Translations under genes and position numbers: made by a program
Notes under the pieces: model-generated
Told to the model about the DNA's origin: nothing
Databases searched by the model: none
Seen by the model: the letters and a program-made list of their open reading frames with translations, nothing else
Part shown: piece after piece, positions 14,045 through 18,777 of the stretch
Layout: each line of letters starts with the position of its first letter
Position numbering within the stretch: the stretch's first letter is position 1
Assembly: GCF_943913405.1 (NCBI RefSeq)
Contig: NZ_CALTYA010000054.1
Location: forward strand, 1-18,777
DNA: 18,777 nt
Direction of reading: 5' to 3'
From: an uncultured Flavobacterium sp.
GTDB lineage: Bacteria; Bacteroidota; Bacteroidia; Flavobacteriales; Flavobacteriaceae

Positions 14045-14776
14045 ATGAAAAATTCAAAATTTTTGCTGCTATTTTTTCCACTCCTATTTTCCTGCCATCC
14101 AGATGACAGTTCAGGAAGCGGGGCTTCAGGATCAGGCAATACCCGCAAACCGCATTCAAAAATCAGCGGCCAGGATGGCGCCAACACGGCTAACAGCTAT
14201 GACGCTGCGGGTGTGCTGCAAAATGAAATCGCAGAAGCATTTATCAACAGCGGCGATACTTCGGGCACTATCGAGGCCACATTGAAAAAGACACTAGCCG
14301 CTGGCACAGCCCTCCCATTATTTGGAGCGCTACGGGGCGATGACTATTTGCAGCCTTCAGAAACTAGGATCGGCTTCCTTACGGACGGCATGCCTGGGCG
14401 ACTTGACAATGCCATTGCCTTTTCGGGGCTTTCAAGTTTCGGGAAGGTGCGAATGCAAAATTTTACAGAAAGCCTGCTGCACTACCGCGGCGAAAAAGCG
14501 AGCTATGGGACGGTCTATAAATTCATTACTGCTTTTGAAGACTCCATTATCGGCAATGAGTCATTCACCGACAGCGACCAGAAGATACTGCTTACCACAG
14601 CTTCACTTTGCAGGCATGCTTTTTATTTTGCCTCTGTGCACAAGAAGCGCAAGCCGAGAGACCGCGATTGGGATATTTCTGTAGGCCATATCTCGCTGGC
14701 CGTAGACTTCGCTGAGAAAAATGCGGCCAGTGCCGCCGTTGCCTGTGCCTGTGCCGCACTGCTGGAAAACTACTAA
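14045..14776 (+). CDS. Lipoprotein of unknown function
   Basis: The start at 14045 is chosen because it begins a lipoprotein signal (KNSKFLLLFFPLLFSC, cysteine at residue 17); a frame-extending start at 13910 would overlap the promoter and hide the signal. The mature 227 residues open with a Ser/Gly-rich linker (DDSSGSGASGSGN). A largely helical region follows with AGVLQNEIAEAF, IEATLKKTLAAG and a basic patch HKKRKPRDRDWD. The C-terminus is small-residue rich: AEKNAASAAVACACAALLENY, with two of the four non-lipid cysteines-like positions close together (CAC). I recognise no family. It is driven from the candidate promoter next to the AraC-type site, divergent from the TPR/AraC gene, so it is probably that regulator's target. 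A hairpin terminator follows, then the RteC-like gene. The small-residue C-terminus might insert in membranes, but this is a weak suggestion. Confidence 0.75.
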   Translation: MKNSKFLLLFFPLLFSCHPDDSSGSGASGSGNTRKPHSKISGQDGANTANSYDAAGVLQNEIAEAFINSGDTSGTIEATLKKTLAAGTALPLFGALRGDDYLQPSETRIGFLTDGMPGRLDNAIAFSGLSSFGKVRMQNFTESLLHYRGEKASYGTVYKFITAFEDSIIGNESFTDSDQKILLTTASLCRHAFYFASVHKKRKPRDRDWDISVGHISLAVDFAEKNAASAAVACACAALLENY

Positions 14777-14810
14777 GCAAGCTGCGCTCCACTTATCTTA
14801 TCTTTTAACC

Positions 14811-14850
14811 GCCCCTAAAGCAGGCCGACAGACCTGCCCTCGGGGCTTTT
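14811..14850 (+). terminator. Hairpin terminator or attenuator before the RteC-like gene
   Basis: GCCCC (14811-14815) pairs with GGGGC (14842-14846) and GCAGG (14820-14824) with CCTGC (14833-14837), followed by TTTT. It ends only 13 nt before the RteC-like ATG, so it either insulates that gene from the lipoprotein transcript or attenuates readthrough into it. Confidence 0.65.
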
Positions 14851-14863
14851 AAATTTACGCTCC

Positions 14864-15697
14864 ATGAAAACTTTTTCTACCTACCTACTTTCTGAACTGG
14901 ACCTGCAGCTGGAAACCATACATAGTGCGACAGATGTCCCCATACTTTATTCTGAGCGGGCACTCCAGGCACTTTTGCCAGCAATGGACCGCCTGAAATC
15001 TTTTATTTTAAGCTATTCTTTCCAATCTCCGGAAGAAGAGATTGATTTTTTCAAGCGCATCAAGCCGCAGATTGCCAGCAAGCTTATCTATTACAACGAG
15101 ATATACAATATCGAGATGGGAAGGCCCCAGGGCGGGGATAAAGCGCTTCGCAAATTCCTGCAGCTGGAATTGGACAAGCTCCGGCGTTTTTTTAACGAGA
15201 ACCAATCTTTTTACAGGTACCACAGGACTGGAAGCACCTACCTCGACCATGCCTATTACCTGAGGATGGAGCCCAATATCAGCATGACGCTGGACAGCAT
15301 CTATTTTCAGGCAGACCAGCGCTTCAGCACTGCCCAAGACTTCAAGACATCTGTAATCATTGCCAATGAACTGGTCCAGGCCTACCTTGAAGCTTCGCTG
15401 CTTAAGCTGGAAAACAAGCAGGCGCCGTCGCCTGCCCAGCCCCAAGCACTGCAATGGACCTCTTCCAAAGTCGCACTAGTGGAGCTGATCTATGCACTGC
15501 ACAGCGAGGGGGCTTTCAACCAAGGCGCGACAAGCCTGAATGAGGTAGCCCATTTTTTTGAAGCGATCTTCAATATCGAGCTGGGCCAATACCACCGCGC
15601 CTATATTGAGATGCGCCTCAGGAAATCGGACAGGACCAAATTCTTGAATTCTTTGCGCGAAAGGCTTTTGCGGCGGATGGACGATGCAGATGGATAG
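14864..15697 (+). CDS. RteC-domain regulatory protein
   Basis: The 277-residue product matches the RteC family, named after the CTnDOT regulator that activates excision genes. The signature lies at about residues 111-135: RRFFNENQSFYRYHRTGSTYLD followed by HAYYLR. Upstream, FFKRIKPQIASKLIYYNEIYNIE is also family-typical. The last 85 residues resemble a winged-helix-like region (SKVALVELIYALHSEGAFN, then IFNIELGQYHRAYIEMRLRKSDRTKFL), probably DNA-binding. The protein lacks membrane segments and a signal peptide. In CTnDOT, RteC acts downstream of the RteA/RteB two-component pair; neither is present here, nor are excision or transfer genes. Chromosomal RteC-domain proteins without a complete element are common in flavobacteria, so mobility should not be assumed. 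The 10-mer TTAAATTTAC directly precedes its start and that of the 251-residue protein downstream. Confidence 0.85.
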   Translation: MKTFSTYLLSELDLQLETIHSATDVPILYSERALQALLPAMDRLKSFILSYSFQSPEEEIDFFKRIKPQIASKLIYYNEIYNIEMGRPQGGDKALRKFLQLELDKLRRFFNENQSFYRYHRTGSTYLDHAYYLRMEPNISMTLDSIYFQADQRFSTAQDFKTSVIIANELVQAYLEASLLKLENKQAPSPAQPQALQWTSSKVALVELIYALHSEGAFNQGATSLNEVAHFFEAIFNIELGQYHRAYIEMRLRKSDRTKFLNSLRERLLRRMDDADG

Positions 15698-15752
15698 GCC
15701 TTCTGTCCTATAAGCCTATCTCGGCTTCATATACTAAAGTTTTGATCTTAAC

Positions 15753-15790
15753 GCTTAAAAAAAGCTGCCAATAGGCAGCTTTTTTTAAGC
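15753..15790. terminator. Strong bidirectional terminator
   Basis: A perfect 17-bp inverted repeat, GCTTAAAAAAAGCTGCC / GGCAGCTTTTTTTAAGC with AATA loop, has seven T after the GC core on both strands. It separates the RteC-like gene (plus) from the small minus-strand gene that ends at 15805. Confidence 0.92.
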
Positions 15791-15804
15791 CAGTACGGCA
15801 ATCT

Positions 15805-16002
15805 TCAAATTATGCACCTCAAGACATGCCCTATCTGCAAACCCGAATATTCGCAGAATTCTTCTAAAGACACAAGCTGGCGCGCTTCCTTGCCGAAGTG
15901 CGCTTTGATCTTGTTCAGATAAAGCCTGGACTGTTTGTATGATTTTCCGGTTATGCTTTGTACGTCTTTTGGGTAGATACACGCTCTGTGGCTTAATTTC
16001 AT
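15805..16002 (-). CDS. Small putative DNA-binding protein (65 aa), Bacteroidota-specific type
   Basis: ATG at 16000-16002, TGA at 15805-15807. The product has the pattern IYPKDVQSITGKSYKQSRLYLNKIK, a charged spacer, VSLEEFCEYSGLQ and a hydrophobic end (LRCII). Proteins with this YxxDVQxxTGKSxxxxxxxLxKI ... EFCEYTGL layout are, from memory, common as small genes in Bacteroidota accessory regions; the two short helix pairs look like an AlpA/excisionase-type or helix-turn-helix fold. It is transcribed away from the 251-residue protein gene, sharing about 295 bp of intergenic DNA in which I see no clear promoter. A longer minus-strand frame covering 15785-16252 overlaps it in another register and is not believed. 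Together with the RteC-like gene it gives this segment the look of a mobile-element regulatory module. Confidence 0.7.
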   Translation of the reverse strand: MKLSHRACIYPKDVQSITGKSYKQSRLYLNKIKAHFGKEARQLVSLEEFCEYSGLQIGHVLRCII

Positions 16003-16297
16003 ATTGTATTTTTTTAATTCCTTTTCTCTTGGAGTGCAAAACTGAAGCTATATGCGCGGTTCTATTCACAAGCCGCTCCCAAGTTGTGAGAGAAAAAATA
16101 TGGCGCAGTATTAAAAAAAATAGTCCTGAAGCATAAAAAGTTGCATACAAAATAGCACGTAACAGGCCATTATGGTCCGGAAGCGACCCTGTCGCTAGGA
16201 AATGCATGCCAAGTTGCCGCATATTTGTCCTCTCATTCACAGTCAGTTGCAACGAACGGAAGGGAAAAACTATTCATCAACTATTAAATTTACCATT

Positions 16298-17053
16298 ATG
16301 GCAAGGCAGAAAGGAATAATCAAATTAAAAGGGACTATCGGTGATATTACCTTTTACAAAACAAAGGACGGCTACATTGCCAGAGAGAAAGGCGGCATCG
16401 ACGCGAACAGGATTGCAAATGACCCAGCCTTCCAGCGCACCAGGGAAAATGGCGCCGAGTTTGGCAGGGCAGGAAAAGCAGGACGCGTACTTCGCACCGC
16501 TATCAGAGGGCTTCTAATTAATTCTGCGGACAGCAGGATGGTCAGCAGGCTGACCAAAGCGATGGTAAAAGTAATCCAAGCCGACATGATCAGCGACAGG
16601 GGGCTTCGCAACGTGATCGACGGAGAAGCGGAACTGCTGACAGGATTTGAGTTCAATATCGGAGGCAACCTTGGAACGACGCTCTATGCGCCATTTACGT
16701 CGGAAATCAACCGTGCTACAGGCGACATAAGCGTTGGCTTTGCTTCCTTCATTCCTTCCAACATGATCAGCGCTCCTGCGGGAACTACCCATTTCAAGCT
16801 GCATTCCGCAGGAAGCGAGATTGATTTTGAAGCAGAAACCTTTGTCACTTCGCTTTCAGAGACGGCAGTGCTTCCTTGGGATGTTACCCCGACAGCGCTG
16901 ATCTCTATGGCGAACCCTGTTACTCCTGCAAGCACCAAAGTACTTTTCTTGGCATTGGGGATTGAGTTCTACCAGCAGGTCAACCAGCAGATGTATCCGC
17001 TCAAAAATGGCGCTTTCAATGCGCTATCCCTCGTAAAAGTAAGCGGTATCTAA
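16298..17053 (+). CDS. Conserved Bacteroidota protein of unknown function (251 aa)
   Basis: ATG at 16298 is preferred over an upstream in-frame start at 16202, because the N-terminus MARQKGIIKLKGTIGDITFY is the one I recall for this family and TTAAATTTAC lies just before it. Three parts are visible. A basic, glycine-containing N-terminus with a probable beta-hairpin (GTIGDITFYKTKDGYIAREKGG). A helical basic block at about 35-95 (DPAFQRTRENGAEFGRAGKAG, then RTAIRGLLINSADSRMVSRLTKAMVKVI). A beta-rich C-terminal half after residue 105. The GKVG/FYK start and DPAF-xRTREN helix recall the layout of phage-like DUF6266 proteins, a low-confidence analogy. No signal peptide or catalytic motif is seen. 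A small membrane protein gene follows after one base, so the two are made together. Possible roles include a structural or nucleic-acid-associated protein. Confidence 0.8.
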   Translation: MARQKGIIKLKGTIGDITFYKTKDGYIAREKGGIDANRIANDPAFQRTRENGAEFGRAGKAGRVLRTAIRGLLINSADSRMVSRLTKAMVKVIQADMISDRGLRNVIDGEAELLTGFEFNIGGNLGTTLYAPFTSEINRATGDISVGFASFIPSNMISAPAGTTHFKLHSAGSEIDFEAETFVTSLSETAVLPWDVTPTALISMANPVTPASTKVLFLALGIEFYQQVNQQMYPLKNGAFNALSLVKVSGI

Positions 17054-17054
17054 G

Positions 17055-17249
17055 ATGGGAACGCGAATTTCTACAATGGCCGGAACAATATCGGGTACCC
17101 TGCTCAGCGCAGTCCCGAATATCCATTCCGAGGATATAGCAAGGACTTTTATTCTTGCAGCTGTGGGAGCTGCGGCTAGTTTTTGCGTGACGCTGCTGCT
17201 CAAGGCACTCCTGAACTGGAAGGACAGACGGCAAGACGATGCCGAATGA
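17055..17249 (+). CDS. Small one-helix membrane protein (64 aa)
   Basis: The ATG begins one base after the stop of the 251-residue protein gene, so the genes are cotranscribed and probably coupled. The product has a polar N-terminal half (GTISGTLLSAVPNIHSEDIARTF), one hydrophobic helix at about 30-50 (ILAAVGAAASFCVTLLLKALL) and a charged C-terminus (NWKDRRQDDAE). In Bacteroidota this type of small membrane protein recurs, as I recall, after genes like the one upstream. Size and topology are also compatible with a holin-like or anchoring role, but nothing shows this directly. A strong terminator follows two bases after its stop. Confidence 0.7.
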   Translation: MGTRISTMAGTISGTLLSAVPNIHSEDIARTFILAAVGAAASFCVTLLLKALLNWKDRRQDDAE

Positions 17250-17250
17250 G

Positions 17251-17279
17251 AAAGCCCGGCGCAATGCCGGGCTTTTTTT
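17251..17279 (+). terminator. Intrinsic terminator
   Basis: AAAGCCCGGC (17251-17260) pairs with GCCGGGCTTT (17266-17275) around a GCAAT loop; seven T follow the GC core. It ends the two-gene transcript and may act for the convergent DoxX-like gene as well. Confidence 0.9.
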
Positions 17280-17331
17280 GTACTAAAAAATACTTTATGT
17301 CTCTTCTAAAAGATCCCAAGCAGAGCTGCGA

Positions 17332-17769
17332 TCACTTTTTATTCAGCGAATCATCCAAGCTCCAGCGGTAATCTGAAACACCCGCCAGCAATAGGCTTGC
17401 CGTGCTGCAGACAAATACGGAATAATTGAACGGCGCCCTGTATCCTGCAAAAAACAGCATGCTCAACGCAAAGGCAAGCGTCAGCGCAAAACTGCCCAGC
17501 GCGACATACCTTGTCTTGAAGCCTGCAATCAGCAAAATCCCGAAAATCACTTCGGCAACCGTGGCAACCGTTCCCATGATATCTGCCAGCGGCCTGCCCA
17601 GGTAAGGCATGAGCGAGTGGGTGTAATCAATAAAGCTTTCCCAGTTTCCCCAGCCGACATTGGGGGCTCCCGGCAATCCCAAAAATCCCAAGCGGTCTAA
17701 AACGGGCAAAATAAAACCTATTCCCAATGCCAGCCGCAAAAGCAGCTGCGGATATTCTTTTCTGTCCAT
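17332..17769 (-). CDS. DoxX-family membrane protein
   Basis: The 145-residue product has four hydrophobic segments at about 8-28, 62-84, 88-107 and 111-130, the usual DoxX arrangement. Visible family features are LLRLALGIGFILPVLDRLGFLG near the N-terminus, a conserved-type periplasmic loop GNWESFIDYTHSLMPYL, and AEVIFGILLIAGFKTRYVALG. DoxX proteins are small inner-membrane proteins often tied to redox or stress functions; the exact reaction of this subgroup is unknown. It has no CxC or CxxC pair, unlike the MauE-like protein further left, so it is not a duplicate of it. A short inverted repeat lies about 60 nt upstream of its start. It is monocistronic, convergent with the small membrane protein gene. 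Confidence 0.85.
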   Translation of the reverse strand: MDRKEYPQLLLRLALGIGFILPVLDRLGFLGLPGAPNVGWGNWESFIDYTHSLMPYLGRPLADIMGTVATVAEVIFGILLIAGFKTRYVALGSFALTLAFALSMLFFAGYRAPFNYSVFVCSTASLLLAGVSDYRWSLDDSLNKK

Positions 17770-17827
17770 GGCCAGTTGTTTTTAAAGTGTGACAAAAGCA
17801 AATCTGGCGCTTTAAATTTTCAAAAAA

Positions 17828-17843
17828 CTTGAACTACTTCAAG
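17828..17843. promoter_or_regulatory. Short inverted repeat upstream of the DoxX-like gene
   Basis: CTTGAA-CTAC-TTCAAG has 6-bp perfect arms and lies about 60 nt before the minus-strand DoxX-like start. It could be a regulator site. Arms this short in A-rich DNA can be accidental. Confidence 0.25.
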
Positions 17844-17932
17844 AAAAACAAAATAAGCGAAAAAAAATAAAAATGTCTGAATCGTACAAGACAAAGTGCA
17901 AATAGGCCATAGGGATATGGCGGCTTGCACCG

Positions 17933-17940
17933 TAAATTTG
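17933..17940 (+). promoter_or_regulatory. Candidate -7 box for the DUF983 gene
   Basis: TAAATTTG matches TAnnTTTG exactly, about 97 nt upstream of the DUF983 start. No TTG occurs 19-21 nt before it, so the -33 part is not supported. Confidence 0.4.
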
Positions 17941-18036
17941 TCCTATAAAAGCAAAGGTTCTCCAGCAGTCTCAAAAACAGGGGGGCTTTGCAGCACTAAA
18001 GTCCAACTGTCTAAAAGACACAAGCTACCGTAGACC

Positions 18037-18432
18037 ATGAAAAAAGGAACGAAACTGTACAGCATTGCCACAGGCACCTGTCCGAAATGCCAGAATGAAA
18101 AGATGTATGTGAACCCCAATGCCTATAACCTTGCCGACGTGTTCGAGATGCACGAGCACTGCCAGCACTGCGGCTTCAAATATAAAATCGAGCCTTCGTT
18201 TTTCTTCGGCGCGATGTACGTGAGCTATGGCGTGGGAATCGCCTTCGGGGTGGCCGCCTTTGTAATCAGCCGCTTTATGTTCGGTGCGAACCTCAAGACA
18301 GCCTTCGCTTCGATAATCGCCACGCTGGTGCTTTTCATGCCGATCATCATGCGGGTTTCCCGAAATATCTGGATCAACTTCTTTGTCGATTACGACCCCG
18401 CGATGGACAAGCCCGAGCTGGGCAAGAAATAA
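18037..18432 (+). CDS. DUF983 zinc-ribbon membrane protein
   Basis: The 131-residue product begins with a zinc-ribbon-like domain formed by two CxxC pairs: C15-PK-C18 and C42-QH-C45, each followed by a polar residue and the second by GFKY. Two membrane helices follow at about 56-77 and 86-105 (FFFGAMYVSYGVGIAFGVAAF; AFASIIATLVLFMPIIM). The tail WINFFVDYDPAMDKPE is typical for Bacteroidota DUF983 proteins. Function is unknown; these proteins are encoded widely as single housekeeping-type genes in this phylum. All four cysteines and the family length are intact. A strong hairpin terminator follows. Confidence 0.92.
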   Translation: MKKGTKLYSIATGTCPKCQNEKMYVNPNAYNLADVFEMHEHCQHCGFKYKIEPSFFFGAMYVSYGVGIAFGVAAFVISRFMFGANLKTAFASIIATLVLFMPIIMRVSRNIWINFFVDYDPAMDKPELGKK

Positions 18433-18460
18433 AAAGCAACTGTATTTTTGATCTTGATAA

Positions 18461-18505
18461 AAAAATCCTATTTCAGTTTTCCAGCGGAACTGAAATAGGA
18501 TTTTT
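18461..18505. terminator. Bidirectional terminator with 18-bp perfect stem
   Basis: AAAAATCCTATTTCAGTT (18461-18478) and its exact complement (18488-18505) enclose a 9-nt loop, with A and T tracts on both sides. It lies 28 nt after the DUF983 stop and ends that transcript; it can act in the opposite direction as well. Confidence 0.9.
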
Positions 18506-18540
18506 ATTTTTTAGGCATAGTACAGTTATAAAAAAGAAGG

Positions 18541-18777
18541 GAATAGGGAACAAGGAATAGGGAACGATGAATAAGGAACGATGAACAAGGAACAAGGAAC
18601 AGGGAACAAGGAACAAGGAACAAGGAACAAGGAACAGGGAACAAGGAACAGGGAACAGGGAACAGGGAACGATGAATAAGGAACGATGAACAAGGAACAG
18701 GGAACAGGGAACGATGAACAAGGAACAAGGAACAAGGAACAAGGAACAAGGAACAAGGAACAAGGAACAAGGAACAA
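18541..18777. repeat. Uninterrupted 7-nt tandem array (consensus GAACAAG), continues off the window
   Basis: From 18541 to the last base the sequence divides into 33 full 7-nt units plus 6 nt, with no insertion or deletion. Most units are GAACAAG; variants are GAACAGG, GAACGAT, GAATAAG and GAATAGG. GAACGAT is nearly always followed by GAATAAG or GAACAAG, giving a higher-order pattern. The last nine units are identical, so recent expansion may have occurred there. Since 7 is not a multiple of 3, all three minus frames read the same heptapeptide pattern and stay open; these frames are not genes. No spacers exist, so it is not a CRISPR array. Confidence 0.95.

Noticed and set aside
15785..16252. 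155-codon minus-strand frame over the small DNA-binding gene
   Set aside because: Covers the better-supported 65-codon gene in another register and extends into the intergenic region.
14864..17249. Intact conjugative transposon of CTnDOT type
   Set aside because: Only the RteC-like protein points that way; no integrase, excisionase set, relaxase, transfer genes or flanking repeats are visible.
18473..18777. Three overlapping minus-strand frames with repeated VPCSLF-type peptide
   Set aside because: Period 7 makes every frame read the same repeated peptide; open frames are a by-product of the tandem repeat.
18541..18777. CRISPR array
   Set aside because: Units are directly contiguous and 7 nt long with no spacers; no cas genes nearby.
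1..18777. tRNA or rRNA genes
   Set aside because: No cloverleaf with a GTTCRANNC-type T-arm and no rRNA-like stretch were noticed while reading either strand by eye.

Overview
The window looks like chromosome of a Bacteroidota member, most likely a flavobacterium-like species. Supporting signs are a SusC/SusD pair, an RteC-domain protein, a DUF983 zinc-ribbon protein, a MauE/DUF6520-type pair, candidate TTG-N20-TAnnTTTG promoters, weak Shine-Dalgarno sites and short tandem repeats in intergenic DNA. All family names are recognised by eye from the translations; no search was run. Base composition is uneven: positions 1 to about 1420 are very AT-rich, the SusC/SusD/peptidase operon (2222-9176) is GC-rich, and the rest lies in between.

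Layout. (1) 1-1262: AT-rich segment with the 3' part of a gene carrying a possible PD-(D/E)xK signature, a 41-codon membrane peptide and an XRE regulator; it may be the edge of an acquired island. (2) 1263-2221: long non-coding stretch with an XRE-proximal palindrome, a 105-nt imperfect hairpin, a second hairpin and short tandem repeats. (3) 2222-9176: tight operon of a SusC-type TonB-dependent channel, a SusD-type lipoprotein and an exported S9 serine peptidase. (4) 9239-11092, opposite strand: a five-helix MauE-like membrane protein with a large C-terminal extracytoplasmic domain, followed by a small exported four-cysteine peptide (DUF6520-like). (5) 11339-14776: two unrecognised lipoproteins on either side of a membrane-anchored TPR/AraC-type regulator, with a striking 15-bp inverted repeat directly upstream of a candidate promoter. 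(6) 14864-17249: RteC-family protein, a small putative DNA-binding protein, a 251-residue Bacteroidota protein of unknown function and a one-helix membrane protein. (7) 17332-18777: DoxX-like membrane protein, DUF983 protein, a strong bidirectional terminator and an uninterrupted 7-nt tandem repeat running off the end.

How the genes may work together (inference): regions 3-5 read as one envelope system. The TPR/AraC protein would sense a periplasmic or membrane signal and activate a flanking lipoprotein and perhaps the rest. The MauE-like protein would supply redox equivalents for disulfide formation, for which the adjacent four-Cys peptide is the obvious candidate substrate. The S9 peptidase plus SusC/SusD would cleave and import peptides. 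Whether this is peptide scavenging or production and recognition of a disulfide-bonded peptide cannot be decided from sequence alone. Region 6 looks like a recurrent accessory module, possibly left by a conjugative or phage-like element, but no integrase, relaxase or attachment site is visible.
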